Assembly: GCA_902767235.1 (NCBI GenBank)
Contig: CACXGR010000100.1
Coordinates: 1-20,847 of the forward strand
Source: an uncultured Lachnospiraceae bacterium
GTDB lineage: Bacteria; Bacillota; Clostridia; Lachnospirales; Lachnospiraceae
Length of the DNA: 20,847 nt
Direction of reading: 5' to 3'
Positions 1-8,766 of this stretch are shown piece after piece. Both the position numbers and the translations under genes were made by a program. Under the pieces are notes generated by a model, which did not search any database, was not told the origin of the DNA, and worked only from the letters and a program-made list of their open reading frames with translations. Every line of letters begins with the position of its first letter. The first letter of the stretch is position 1.

Positions 1-37
1 AGCAAAAACCACACGCATATACAGGAGGAAACGGCAG

Positions 38-712
38 ATGACAAATACGGAGAGACGGGACAGCGGAATGCTTTATATCACGGACGACGCGGTCATGGAA
101 GAGCAGGCGGTCGCACGCAGGCTCTGCCAGAAACTGAACACGATGGACCGGTCGGATTTCAAGGGGATCCAGGAAGTCGCCAAAGAGCTCCTGGGAAAAT
201 CCGACGGCGCATGGATCAATCCTCCGTTTTACTGCGATTACGGCAAAAAGATCGAAGTCGGCAGGAATACCTTTATCAATTACAACTGCACGATCCTGGA
301 CGTTGCCAGGGTTCGGATCGGCGACTACTGCCAGATCGCGCCCAATGTCTCGATCTACACGGCGGGCCATCCCGTGCACCCCGCTGCGCGCAACACGCTG
401 TATGAGTACGGCATAGAGATCACGATCGGCAACAATGTCTGGATCGGCGGAAATGTCGTGATCTGCCCCGGCGTTCACATCGGCGACAACACCGTGATCG
501 GCGCCGGCAGCGTCGTGAATAAGGATATCCCCGCCTGGAGCGTAGCAGCCGGCAATCCCTGCCGCGTGATCCGCAGGATCACAGAGGAAGACCTCAAGAC
601 CTACTATCGGGGCGTGCCCGTCGACGAGGAAGCCCGGGCCAACATGCAGCAGCTCTGGGCGCAGAACACGGATCCGGTCAAGTATCCCTCTTCCCCGTCA
701 CCTTGTCGATAA
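38..712 (+). CDS. Maltose/galactoside O-acetyltransferase-like protein (left-handed beta-helix)
   Basis: This is a 224-residue acyltransferase of the maltose/galactoside acetyltransferase family, which moves acetyl from acetyl-CoA to a sugar hydroxyl in the cytoplasm. The N-terminal Mac-type helical region covers roughly residues 10-55. Hexapeptide repeats follow (IEVGRN, VRIGDY, ITIGNN, VHIGDN, TVIGAG), as expected for a trimeric left-handed beta-helix. The catalytic His is probably H111 in YTAGHPV, and NVWIGG (133-138) and the AAGNPCRVIR end are family hallmarks. AGGAGG sits nine bases before the ATG and fixes the start. About 30 residues after the helix extend past the usual family end, and their codons overlap the 3' end of the convergent phosphatase gene by 35 bp. 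It is the only plus-strand gene, so it is transcribed apart from its neighbours. The sugar substrate cannot be told from sequence. Confidence 0.93.
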   Translation: MTNTERRDSGMLYITDDAVMEEQAVARRLCQKLNTMDRSDFKGIQEVAKELLGKSDGAWINPPFYCDYGKKIEVGRNTFINYNCTILDVARVRIGDYCQIAPNVSIYTAGHPVHPAARNTLYEYGIEITIGNNVWIGGNVVICPGVHIGDNTVIGAGSVVNKDIPAWSVAAGNPCRVIRRITEEDLKTYYRGVPVDEEARANMQQLWAQNTDPVKYPSSPSPCR

Positions 713-1613
713 GCGGAAAACACATGGGATAGACCGCAAAAAGGACGAATACGAGCACCGCATATCTTGCGGTCCTTACCAGACAGGCCGCCAGCGTCCC
801 GCTCTCGAGGAAGGCCCCGGAAAACGGCATTTTTGTAAGGGTGCTCAGCACCGCCGCTGCAGCGATGCCTCCCGCCACCCTCAATATGCGGGCCGCCATG
901 CGGTCTGTATCTTCGAAGGACACGAACCGCTCCTCGACCGGGATCGCCAGATAGAATCCTCCCATGACGCCCAGTGCGTAAAAATAGTCATTTGTCCGGC
1001 AGTAAAAGATCCCCAGGGCTGACACCGCAAAGACGACCAGATGAAAGAGATTCTCATTGCCGGTCTTTTCCTTCACGACCGGAAACAGCAGGAGGATCAG
1101 AAGTCCGATCGCCCAGCCGCCCAGCACGTCCGTCGGATAGTGAACGCCGAGCGCCACACGCGATATTCCGATCAGAACAGGCAGAACAGCGGTCAGCACG
1201 CGCAGGGCCCTGTTTTTGCACAGAAAATACAGGCTCCCGTATATCTCCATGGAATACATGGCATGCCCGCTCGGAAAAGAATAGCCCTGCGCGGCAATAT
1301 CATACAGATCTGCGCCTTTTTTGACCGGCCTGATACATCGGATCTGTGGATGGTCAAAATAGGGCCGCCTACGCAGCGCGATATTTTTGATCATGGGGTT
1401 GGCGACCAGCGCGATCACGAGACCTTTTCCGATGTCCTTTGCCGCTTTTTTGTTCAGGCAGAAGTAGAGAATGCCAAAGATCAGGATGTAGACAACCTCT
1501 TCGCCAAGGCAGGTGATGACCTCCGCGATCTTTGCCCCGGCAGTGCCAAGATGCGCCTGCAGCCATATCATCAGTGTCACTTCCCAGTGAAAGTAAAACG
1601 TATTTCCAGTCAT
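678..1613 (-). CDS. PAP2-family membrane phosphatase
   Basis: This 311-residue polytopic membrane protein has the three phosphatidic acid phosphatase type 2 motifs: K76-x6-R83-P84 (KNIALRRRP), P114-S-G-H117, and S151-R-x5-H158-x3-D162 (SRVALGVHYPTD). H117 and H158 are the expected catalytic histidines. Hydrophobic segments lie near residues 40-54, 63-73, 138-150, 165-178, 188-205 and towards the C terminus. The family dephosphorylates lipid phosphates such as undecaprenyl pyrophosphate or phosphatidate at the membrane, with the active site outside. The exact substrate here is unknown. The start codon overlaps the stop of the upstream cyclo-ligase gene in an ATGA, so the two are translationally coupled and belong to the hflX operon. 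The 3' end overlaps the convergent acetyltransferase gene, leaving no room for an independent terminator between them. Confidence 0.93.
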   Translation of the reverse strand: MTGNTFYFHWEVTLMIWLQAHLGTAGAKIAEVITCLGEEVVYILIFGILYFCLNKKAAKDIGKGLVIALVANPMIKNIALRRRPYFDHPQIRCIRPVKKGADLYDIAAQGYSFPSGHAMYSMEIYGSLYFLCKNRALRVLTAVLPVLIGISRVALGVHYPTDVLGGWAIGLLILLLFPVVKEKTGNENLFHLVVFAVSALGIFYCRTNDYFYALGVMGGFYLAIPVEERFVSFEDTDRMAARILRVAGGIAAAAVLSTLTKMPFSGAFLESGTLAACLVRTARYAVLVFVLFAVYPMCFPLIDKVTGKRDT

Positions 1614-2293
1614 TTCATTGACTCCTCCTTTGCCCCTTCGGGGGCGGGCTCTCGCACTCTTTTCACCCCGGATTCCGTCACAGCGAGCCGGATCGGCACA
1701 TCCGTCGCTTCCGTCACCAGCGCGCCCGTCTCCTGCACGTCAAAGGCGATCAGCACCGCTTTCCCGTCTTCCCTGCACCGCGGCAGATAGCGGTCATAGC
1801 AGCCCGCGCCGTGTCCGCATCGATTTCCCTTTCTGTCAAAAGATACACAGGGCACAAGTATGGCGTCGAACTTCTCCGGATCCACCGGCTCCGAGCGCTC
1901 CTCTGCAGGTTCCCAAATGCCATACGCCCCCTGTTTCCAGTCCTTCCTGCCGCATGGCACCAGGGCTTTCATGATACCGCCCGGCAGTGAGCGCGGATAA
2001 GCAACGCAGATCCCCCGCTCCTGTGCCCAGGTATTGAAAGCGTCCACGTTGGCTTCCTCCCATGTCGCCCTGTAGGAAAAAACCGTCTTCACGCCGGCAA
2101 ACTCGTCCCCCGCAAAGAGTTCTTGCAAATATCTGCAGATCGCAGCGCTCTTTTCATCCCGCTCCGCCTGTGTCAATGCGCGGCGGCGTCTGATGGCGTC
2201 CCTTCTCTGCTGCGCCTTGCGCACGGCCGCGGCGTCGCAGGTCCGGCCGTCCATATAGTCAATCGCTTGTTCAAGTGTCATTTCTTTTCCCAT
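1610..2293 (-). CDS. 5-formyltetrahydrofolate cyclo-ligase
   Basis: This 227-residue protein matches the MTHFS family, which uses ATP to convert 5-formyltetrahydrofolate to 5,10-methenyltetrahydrofolate in the cytosolic one-carbon pool. The N-terminal basic helix (about residues 25-42, ending RRDAIRRRRAL) is followed by a Rossmann-like body and the diagnostic motif RCGHGAGCYDRYL at 158-170. The usual form is close to RLGYGGGYYDRYL, so a Tyr-to-Cys and a Gly-to-Ala change are visible. The N terminus is about 20 residues longer than typical. Internal ATGs at 2281 and 2254 are alternatives, and no Shine-Dalgarno site clearly decides between them. The gene lies 25 bp after hflX and overlaps the PAP2 gene by 4 bp. 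No functional link among the three is evident beyond shared transcription. Confidence 0.9.
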   Translation of the reverse strand: MGKEMTLEQAIDYMDGRTCDAAAVRKAQQRRDAIRRRRALTQAERDEKSAAICRYLQELFAGDEFAGVKTVFSYRATWEEANVDAFNTWAQERGICVAYPRSLPGGIMKALVPCGRKDWKQGAYGIWEPAEERSEPVDPEKFDAILVPCVSFDRKGNRCGHGAGCYDRYLPRCREDGKAVLIAFDVQETGALVTEATDVPIRLAVTESGVKRVREPAPEGAKEESMK

Positions 2294-2318
2294 CTGTATC
2301 CAATGACGCTGAATCGGC

Positions 2319-3698
2319 TCAGCTCAGCGCTTTCTCCACCCGCTCTGCCGCCGCTCTGTCGCATTCCACCGTGATCCTGGTGCCTTTTTCCGTATACGCC
2401 GTGTCCAGGACCACCGCGCTCTCCATCAGGAAAGAGACGATATGGCCGCGCTCATAAGGGATGAGGAAAGTTTTGGTGATCCTCTCCGCATGGAGGATCT
2501 CAAAGATCTCCCCGCACAGGAATTCGATCGACTCCCTCTCTTTGGCGCAGAGATAAAGGTTCACATTGCTTGTCCCGGCGACGCTCTGCTCCACGGATCC
2601 CATCATGGGATACGCGACCGGCGGATCCATAAGATCCGCCTTGTTGAAGACCGTGATCATGGGAATATGTCCCGCGCCGATCTCCGCGATGATCTTCTTC
2701 GTGACTTCGATGTGCCTGCGGTAGTGCGGGTCTGAACCGTCCACCACCTGAACAAGGAGGTCCGCCTGCGTCACCTCCTCCAGGGTCGATTTAAATGCCT
2801 CGACCAGGGAAGTCGGGAGCTTGTGGATAAAGCCGACCGTGTCGGACAGAAGAAACTCCTTTCCCCGCGAGACCGCAATGCGTCTCACGGTCGTATCGAG
2901 CGTGGCGAAGAGCATATCCGCCTCAAGGACCTGCCTCTTTTCGGCTGTCGTCTCTGCAGACGCATCAGACGGATACCGTGCGAGCATAGCGTTCATGATC
3001 GTGGATTTTCCCGCATTTGTATAGCCGACGAGCGATACCAGCGGCAGGCCCGATCCCTGTCTCTTTTTTCTCTGTGTCGCTCGCTCTCTGCTGACGTTCT
3101 TAAGTTCTTTGGAGAGTTCACTGAGCCTGTGGTCGATCGTGCGGCGGTCGATCTCCAGCTGCGTCTCTCCTTCGCCCTTTGCGGACATGGCGCCGGACGC
3201 GCCGCCCTGACGGTTCTGGGTCTCCCACATGCCGATCAGCCTGGGCTTGAGATAGCGGAGCTTGGCGAGCTCCACCTGCAGTCTCGCCTCCCTGGTCCTG
3301 GCCCTGCGCTCAAAGATCTCGAGGATCAGCGCCGTCCGGTCCATGACGGGGAGTTTCAGGCGTTTCTGCAGGTTTCGGATCTGGGACGGCGAAAGGGTGT
3401 CATTGAAGATGACCCGCTTCGCATCGAAGGCCTCCGCTATGGTCCGGATCTCCTCTCCCTTCCCGGCGCCGACATAAAGGCTGACATTGATGCGTGCCAG
3501 CGACTGCGTCACCGTATCTGCCGGTTCCATCCCGCACGCCTTGCTCAGTTCGGCGAGCTCCGACAGAGAGTGCCGGAACTCTTCCTCCTTTACCGGATCC
3601 TCCGCATTCGTTTCGCGCACGCCCACAAGGATCACCGTCTCCCTGCCATCCTCGGCGCGGCGCTCCCATATCTCATTCGCTCCAAAAAACGCTGCCAT
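2319..3698 (-). CDS. hflX: Ribosome-associated GTPase HflX
   Basis: This 459-residue protein is HflX, a GTP- and ATP-binding protein that binds the 50S subunit and helps split stalled ribosomes under stress. Visible parts are the N-terminal HflX domain (about 20-160), the Gly-rich linker at 164-177 leading into GEGETQLEIDRR, a coiled segment, and the G domain with G1 GYTNAGKST (225-233), G3 DTVGF (286-290) and G4 NKAD (352-355). The reading frame is open upstream to a TTG at 3839, but those codons resemble no HflX. ATG at 3698 puts ETVILVGV near the N terminus as in the family, with AAGGAG about 12 bases upstream. It is the first gene of the hflX, cyclo-ligase, PAP2 operon. A weak dyad further upstream may be its promoter region. 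Confidence 0.95.
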   Translation of the reverse strand: MAAFFGANEIWERRAEDGRETVILVGVRETNAEDPVKEEEFRHSLSELAELSKACGMEPADTVTQSLARINVSLYVGAGKGEEIRTIAEAFDAKRVIFNDTLSPSQIRNLQKRLKLPVMDRTALILEIFERRARTREARLQVELAKLRYLKPRLIGMWETQNRQGGASGAMSAKGEGETQLEIDRRTIDHRLSELSKELKNVSRERATQRKKRQGSGLPLVSLVGYTNAGKSTIMNAMLARYPSDASAETTAEKRQVLEADMLFATLDTTVRRIAVSRGKEFLLSDTVGFIHKLPTSLVEAFKSTLEEVTQADLLVQVVDGSDPHYRRHIEVTKKIIAEIGAGHIPMITVFNKADLMDPPVAYPMMGSVEQSVAGTSNVNLYLCAKERESIEFLCGEIFEILHAERITKTFLIPYERGHIVSFLMESAVVLDTAYTEKGTRITVECDRAAAERVEKALS

Positions 3699-3960
3699 GA
3701 TTATGCCGTTCTCCTTGTCACATTCGCCCTTGTCTCTGAAAATCTCAGAGCCAGCTACTATTCTAATACATTTTGGACAAAACAGCACGAACTTATGATC
3801 CTCATTCCATCCATGACAAAGATCTGACACCCCTTGCAATCTTCTTCGTTACCATATACAATACAAACTAGGTTAGTTTTTTATAACTTCGAACCGGGAT
3901 GTACTATGAAATCATTTTACGGCTGCTGTCTTTTGACAGCCACCCTGAGGAAAGAGCGCC
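3699..3960. other. Intergenic region between the lipoprotein gene and hflX
   Basis: These 262 bp hold no convincing gene. On the minus strand they contain, in order, two small hairpins right after the lipoprotein stop, an AT-rich stretch with an imperfect dyad (3872-3887), and an open but unlikely extension of the hflX frame. The hflX promoter is expected here. TATAAA inside the dyad (minus strand, 3885-3880) could be a -10, but no good -35 is seen at the right distance. Confidence 0.5.
3872..3887 (-). promoter_or_regulatory. Candidate operator dyad upstream of hflX
   Basis: The plus strand reads GTTA, eight T-rich bases, then TAAC. This has the same half-site core, spacing and T-rich centre as the stronger dyad at 9486-9507 before the transporter operon. 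The minus-strand hexamer TATAAA falls inside it. The half-sites are only 4 bp, so chance is possible. A shared regulator is an inference. Confidence 0.22.
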
Positions 3961-3964
3961 TCAG
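3925..3964 (-). terminator. Paired hairpins after the lipoprotein gene, possible weak terminator
   Basis: On the minus strand the stop codon region forms CTGAGG, 8-nt loop, CCTCAG, followed four bases later by GCTGTC-AAAA-GACAGC. Both stems are perfect 6-bp pairings. No run of T follows, so this is not a standard intrinsic terminator. It could be a Rho-type or RNA-stabilising end, or mean nothing. Confidence 0.25.
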
Positions 3965-6381
3965 TCATCTGTCTGCGCACTGATCTCTTCCGTCTCGATC
4001 ATAAAGCGGACGCTCCCCTTCTGCCCGTCCAGGATGCCGGAGAAATTATCGTAACGGTGCTCCGCGTCCCTGGCTGCACGAACGCGCCGGATCACCTCGA
4101 GGTACTCGGGACCCGCCAGCTCAGCCAGGCTCTGAATGCCTTCTTCATCGAACTTGGCGACGCCGTCCGCAAATTCGTTCATGCCATCCGTAAGGATCCC
4201 ATAGGCGCTCCCGAGTTCCCCGCCCGCTGCGGAGACTTCTCTGAACGCACTGCTGAGTGCGCCTGATCCCTCCGCTGTCTTGCGGAGCGCATCTTCAAAG
4301 AGCACCAGCCCTGAGTTGAGTTCCATGCTGCCCTGGGACAGCTTCTTAACACCGTCTTTTAATCTCTCCATTCCCAAGGTGAGCTCCCCCAGCGGCTCCG
4401 CAGCGGAGGATATTCCCTGCGCATAATTGCTGACGACGGTCAGAGACGCTCCCATTTCGCTCAGGATCGTTCCGATCCCGCCGACCTCCTCTTCACTCAA
4501 AGCGCTCATATCGGGAAGGACAAGCGTTTCCACCTCTTCCCCTGCTGCCGCTATGTTTCCGTACCGGCTGTCCGCCTCTTCCTGCATCGCATTCATCAGC
4601 TCAGCGAGCAGCTCGTCCAGGGAGATCTCCACTTTCTCCGGATCCACCGACACATCCACCTTCTCCGGGTCGATGGATATTTCGGGTATATCTCCCGTCT
4701 CCGCTTCGATCCCGTCCTGTATCTGCGCGATCAGCTGCTCTTTTGCGGCAGCGATCTGTTCCCCTGTAAGTCCCAGATCATCGAGTGCTTCGCTCTCCTC
4801 CACCTTTTCGCGCACTGCTGCCCTGGCTTCATCCGCTGTCGTCTGCGCCGCATTTTCCATCGCTACGCCGACAGCAGCACCCGACGCTTCTTCGGCTGCC
4901 TTTCGCGCTGCCGCTTTCGCCTCGTCCGCAAGCGTTTCTGTCTGTGCCGCCACCGCTTCGTTCGCCTGCGCGGCGGCCTCTTCATTCAACTTCTGCACAA
5001 GTTCCGGGTCGGTCGCTGCAAGGACCGGGGCGGGATTTTCGTCGATCGCTTTTCGGAGCGCCTCCACCTTTTCTCCGTAGGCCGCAAGGTACTCATTATA
5101 GGCCGCCAGCCCTTTGGCGGCCTCCTGCACGGAGGAGAGTTTTTGGGCGAGGGCGGCCGAATTGTTCCCCAGAGACTTCAATGCCGCGGATGCCGCCTCT
5201 GCCGCCTGCCGGCTCTCCTCCGACGACAGGGAGGAGAGGTCGATCTTCGAGAGGGCCTCATCGACCTGCCCCAGGCCCTCCTGCAGCGCCGAGGACCCCT
5301 TCGTGATCAGGGAGATATTCCCGGCGAGCGCCTTGAGCCCCCGGTCCAGCGCGTATGTGCCGTCACCGAGCTTGGAGATCCCGTCAAAATACTGCTTCAG
5401 GTACCCGCCCATCTCCCCGCCGCCGTCCGCGAGTTCCTCTGCCGCGTCCTTCAGCTCTTTGGAAGCGTCAGTCAGTTCGTCCATATCGTCCGCTGCGTCC
5501 TCGAGATCACTCAAGTCCTCGTCTTTCACCTCGTCGAACAGCCCGGTGCTCACGACGGTGGCGGTGAAGTCGAGCTCAAACGCCTCGGCTCTCGCCGTGA
5601 TCTCCACGTATTCGGGCAGCTCCACTTCCTCGGCCGGCTCGTAATCGGCAAGCTTCAGGCTGGCGGCCAGTCCCGGAAAAGCGAAGCCGATCACCGCCTT
5701 TTGATCGCCGAAGTCAATGATCCTTCCGTTTTCCACTTCCACATCGCTGAAGACGTCCCCGGACAGAAGGACGGCGGTCAGGACCATGAAGGGCACGTCT
5801 GTCTTGTTTTCATAGTCGAAACGGATCCGGACATCGCCGGTCTCGCCAGCGATCCTGTGGGCTGTCACTTCCTGCCCCTCCAGATAATAGGTCACTTTCG
5901 TATCCACAGGGAGCTCCCTGTCCGAGATACCCTTGTAGCGGATGTTTTCGCCGTGGTTCTCCCACAGATAGCGTCCTTCGCCGGCGCTCACATATTCCTC
6001 GTCTCCCTCGGTATTCTTGATCTTGGAGAGATCGGAGCGGTCTTCGACCGGGTCCGCCCCGCTTATCTTCGAGAGGGCCACTTCCACTGTCGTCTCTTTC
6101 GGGCTTCCGTACGGGTCCGCCTTGACATAGACAGTCTCTTCCTTCTCGCCCGGCCGGACGCAGGATCTCTCTCCGGCTGCCAGCAGTGCCTGCTCCGCCT
6201 CAGACAAGCTCCCTTCTCCTGCTGCCCGCTCATCCGCGCTGCCGCCCTGCGCCGTCTCCCCGGTACCGGCCGCGCTGCCGCCGTCGCTTCCGCTCCCGCT
6301 GCAGCCCGCTGACAGGACGATCAGGGAGGCACACAAGATCACGCTGATCCATTTTTTGCCCCATATATTGTGTCTTCTCAT
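3961..6381 (-). CDS. Large coiled-coil lipoprotein, partner of the FtsX-type ABC transporter
   Basis: The start is ATG at 6381, 13 bases after the permease stop, because GGAGG lies seven bases before it and it gives a clean lipoprotein signal peptide: a basic head, a hydrophobic stretch, and lipobox LSAGC with the lipidated Cys at residue 27. The frame is open to 6453, but that would bury the signal. The mature protein begins with a low-complexity Ser/Gly/Glu linker, then a probably beta-rich domain (about 60-280). A very long region rich in Ala, Glu, Leu and Ser follows (about 300-770), with repeats of the LxxG or L-x-x-G-x-x-x-L kind typical of YhgE/Pip-like extracytoplasmic coiled coils. 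DPEKV is repeated twice near residues 568-583. No C-terminal membrane span is seen, unlike YhgE proper. Its place in the operon suggests an extracellular adaptor for the transporter; the substrate is unknown. Confidence 0.85.
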   Translation of the reverse strand: MRRHNIWGKKWISVILCASLIVLSAGCSGSGSDGGSAAGTGETAQGGSADERAAGEGSLSEAEQALLAAGERSCVRPGEKEETVYVKADPYGSPKETTVEVALSKISGADPVEDRSDLSKIKNTEGDEEYVSAGEGRYLWENHGENIRYKGISDRELPVDTKVTYYLEGQEVTAHRIAGETGDVRIRFDYENKTDVPFMVLTAVLLSGDVFSDVEVENGRIIDFGDQKAVIGFAFPGLAASLKLADYEPAEEVELPEYVEITARAEAFELDFTATVVSTGLFDEVKDEDLSDLEDAADDMDELTDASKELKDAAEELADGGGEMGGYLKQYFDGISKLGDGTYALDRGLKALAGNISLITKGSSALQEGLGQVDEALSKIDLSSLSSEESRQAAEAASAALKSLGNNSAALAQKLSSVQEAAKGLAAYNEYLAAYGEKVEALRKAIDENPAPVLAATDPELVQKLNEEAAAQANEAVAAQTETLADEAKAAARKAAEEASGAAVGVAMENAAQTTADEARAAVREKVEESEALDDLGLTGEQIAAAKEQLIAQIQDGIEAETGDIPEISIDPEKVDVSVDPEKVEISLDELLAELMNAMQEEADSRYGNIAAAGEEVETLVLPDMSALSEEEVGGIGTILSEMGASLTVVSNYAQGISSAAEPLGELTLGMERLKDGVKKLSQGSMELNSGLVLFEDALRKTAEGSGALSSAFREVSAAGGELGSAYGILTDGMNEFADGVAKFDEEGIQSLAELAGPEYLEVIRRVRAARDAEHRYDNFSGILDGQKGSVRFMIETEEISAQTDD

Positions 6382-6394
6382 TTTCCGCCTCCAC

Positions 6395-8749
6395 TCACTC
6401 CGCATTTTTGAGTGCCTCATCCATCGGGACCCTGCCGATCTTTTTGTATTCAAACACCGCGACTACTACATATGACAGCACGCCCAGCGCCGCCATCTGC
6501 ACGTAGACCTTGCTGCCGACGTACAGCTCGATCCACCCCGTCATCTCCATTCGGATCATGATCTTCATGAGAAAGCGGATCAGCACCGTGACGCATGGGA
6601 GCGTCGCCGCAAAGAAGATCAGGTAGACCACCGTCGTGGACCGGATGTACAGGCGGCCGATCTCAGAGCCCGAATAGCCCAATATTTTGGCCATGGAGAT
6701 GGACTGCGCGTTCTTCTCGATAATGATCTTGGACAAAATATAGATCAGTGCCATGAAGATGCCCACCGCGAAGAAGTCCACCAGATACATCATGCTGCCC
6801 ATGGAGACATCGAGCTGTCTCGTCACTTTGGTCAGGGACTCCAGATCGATCACGGATCCGATATATTTGTCGTCGATATCCGTGATCGGCGTGTCCGAAA
6901 AGTAACCGGAAAAATATCCCTTCCCAAAATCAAAAAGTTTGTTCATCACATCCTTGTCCATAAAGACGCAGAGAGATCCGGGATAGTAGTAGACGCCGGT
7001 CACCCGGAACGTATACCGGTCAGCACTGTACTTCTCCTGCAGCTCGATGCTGTCCCCGGCAAAAATGTCGTATTTATCGGAATATGCCGATGAGATCAGT
7101 ACGCCTGGAACGCCGTCGTCTGCATCACGGCCCGGGACGCCCTTCACATACCGGCTGTCCGCCGCGATCCCGTACATCATGATATCTTCGCTTCTGTAGG
7201 GTCCGTCGACGGGCGTGCGGAGCGTGTAGGCGCTGAACTTCTCCGCCGTCTCATTTTCGGTCTCGACGTCATTCGAAAACTGGATCATTTTTAGGGTGCT
7301 CCGCAGCTTGTGCTCCTCGTCCAGCGCGTCCAGCGGGATCTGCAGGATGTACTGATTATTGGCAATGAGGTTGTTCTTGATGACCTCCTGATAGTGGTCG
7401 AGCGCCTGCGGCAGCGCAAGCCCGAAGATCAGCAGGATATTGGCAAAGAAGATCCCGACCAGCAGGATCAGATAGCTGGGCATGTTCTGCGCGATGATCC
7501 GGATCCGGAACCGGTCAAAGAAGGGGATGACGCTGCTGAGCGGAAACGCCTTTTTGGTCCTGCGCCGGCTCAGATCCCTGCGAAGGAAGCGCAGCGGCGA
7601 GAGCCCCAGCGAATAGCGCAGGGTCGCCCAGGTGATCACCGCCATGATCAGGATCGGAACGGCCGTCGTCTGCACGAAGGCGTCCGCATTCCAGATCGTC
7701 ACATAGGTCGGCAGGCTGTAGCTGTTGTAGTACATGCCGGCGCACACATCCTTGAGCACTGTATAACCCAGGATATTGCCGATCAGCGCGCTGATCAGCG
7801 TCACCAGAAAAGGCATGGCCATATAATGCCACACGAGTTCGCCCTTGGTAAATCCCATGGCGCGGAGCGTGCCGATCACCGGCGCTTCCTTGCTGATCGT
7901 GTTGCTGGTCGTGACACCGAATACAAAAGCGATGATCCCGATCATGATATACAGAAGCAGCTGCATCATCGCGCGGTCGCTCCCCATGTCCCTACCCGTA
8001 AAGCGGATCGCCTGGTTGGCGTACCTGGGAATATAGTTCTCCAGCGTGACCTCCCTGCTCATATCCTTCATCAGGTCCTCGCCGCGCTCGTTTTCCTCTT
8101 CCTCTGTTGCCGGCGGGTCGTTATATTTCCAAGAATAGTTAAAATACAGCTCTTTCTGCGGGTATCCCGCAAACTCTTCTTTGCAGCACACTGCCACGCC
8201 GAACAGGATCGCGTCAAACATCGTATCGTTGTTGTCGGAGAACATTGTGCTGTAGTCGGGCAGCGCCACCAGCCCGGTGATGAGCCAGCCGTCCTGCGCG
8301 CCGCCCGCAGCAGGCCGGATCCGGTCCCCGACTTTGAGTCCGTTGTTGTCAGCGTACATTCTGTCTATGGCGATCTCGCCCGGTGCGGCGGGAAGTGACC
8401 CTTCCATCAGGCAGACGAGATTGACATCCTCCCTGTCACTGAAAATACGCAGTGTACTCCCGTTTTCCAGCTGCACTTCCCTGTAAAAATTCTCATACAA
8501 AGAAACGCCCAGCTCCTCCACGGATTTCCACTGCGCCTTGTTCATTTTCTTCTGTGTGCGGAAGTTCCCGTCTTCCACATTGTACTTGGTGAAGCTCTCG
8601 TTATAGGCCTTGATCATGCTGCCGTCGGCCACCAGGAAACCGGATATGAATCCGATGGTGAATATCATCAAAAGAGCGATCACCGCATATTTGCCCAGAT
8701 CATCCCGGAGGTCGCGGGCAAACCTGCTGTTAAGCGGATTTCTCTTCAT
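6395..8749 (-). CDS. FtsX-type ABC transporter permease (MacB-like mechanotransmission family)
   Basis: This permease of 784 residues has one N-terminal span (about 20-42) after a basic head, a large extracytoplasmic domain (about 45-260), a cluster of three spans forming the first FtsX domain (about 265-385), another span near 420-440, a second extracytoplasmic domain, and a final three-span FtsX domain reaching the C terminus. The coupling-helix motifs LRAMGFTKGEL and KILGYSGSEIG are visible, one in each FtsX domain. I chose ATG at 8749 over the GTG at 8773 because GAGGGG precedes it and the GTG overlaps codons of the ATPase. Such two-FtsX-domain permeases usually work on extracytoplasmic substrates by mechanical coupling rather than true transport. 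Peptide or lipid export, antibiotic resistance and envelope remodelling are all possible. It lies between its ATPase and its lipoprotein partner. Confidence 0.92.
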   Translation of the reverse strand: MKRNPLNSRFARDLRDDLGKYAVIALLMIFTIGFISGFLVADGSMIKAYNESFTKYNVEDGNFRTQKKMNKAQWKSVEELGVSLYENFYREVQLENGSTLRIFSDREDVNLVCLMEGSLPAAPGEIAIDRMYADNNGLKVGDRIRPAAGGAQDGWLITGLVALPDYSTMFSDNNDTMFDAILFGVAVCCKEEFAGYPQKELYFNYSWKYNDPPATEEEENERGEDLMKDMSREVTLENYIPRYANQAIRFTGRDMGSDRAMMQLLLYIMIGIIAFVFGVTTSNTISKEAPVIGTLRAMGFTKGELVWHYMAMPFLVTLISALIGNILGYTVLKDVCAGMYYNSYSLPTYVTIWNADAFVQTTAVPILIMAVITWATLRYSLGLSPLRFLRRDLSRRRTKKAFPLSSVIPFFDRFRIRIIAQNMPSYLILLVGIFFANILLIFGLALPQALDHYQEVIKNNLIANNQYILQIPLDALDEEHKLRSTLKMIQFSNDVETENETAEKFSAYTLRTPVDGPYRSEDIMMYGIAADSRYVKGVPGRDADDGVPGVLISSAYSDKYDIFAGDSIELQEKYSADRYTFRVTGVYYYPGSLCVFMDKDVMNKLFDFGKGYFSGYFSDTPITDIDDKYIGSVIDLESLTKVTRQLDVSMGSMMYLVDFFAVGIFMALIYILSKIIIEKNAQSISMAKILGYSGSEIGRLYIRSTTVVYLIFFAATLPCVTVLIRFLMKIMIRMEMTGWIELYVGSKVYVQMAALGVLSYVVVAVFEYKKIGRVPMDEALKNAE

Positions 8750-8766
8750 GCCCCTCGCTCCTGTCT

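Noticed and set aside
3190..3206. Likeness of the hflX GGASGA codons to the RGVSGAG repeat of the ANTAR gene
   Set aside because: The Gly-rich loop is a normal part of HflX, and a similar string (gcgtccggcgtc) also occurs in a conserved part of gltB, so common Gly/Ser/Ala codons explain it.
3699..3839. Longer hflX start at a TTG (3839)
   Set aside because: The extra 47 codons resemble no HflX, the start is TTG, and ATG 3698 gives the family's normal N terminus.
4615..4690. DPEKV repeat in the lipoprotein as a member of the pyrG/gltB repeat family
   Set aside because: Its DNA lacks the cgacctctgggg core; it looks like a local duplication in a low-complexity helical region.
5143..6312. Long plus-strand open frames opposite the lipoprotein, hflX (2823-3827) and the permease (7310-8398)
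   Set aside because: They are antisense to well-recognised proteins, have shadow-like composition rich in Arg, His, Pro or Ser, and show no known domain or good ribosome site.
6382..6453. Longer start for the lipoprotein
   Set aside because: It would overlap the permease gene and place a charged extension before the signal peptide; ATG 6381 has a strong ribosome site.
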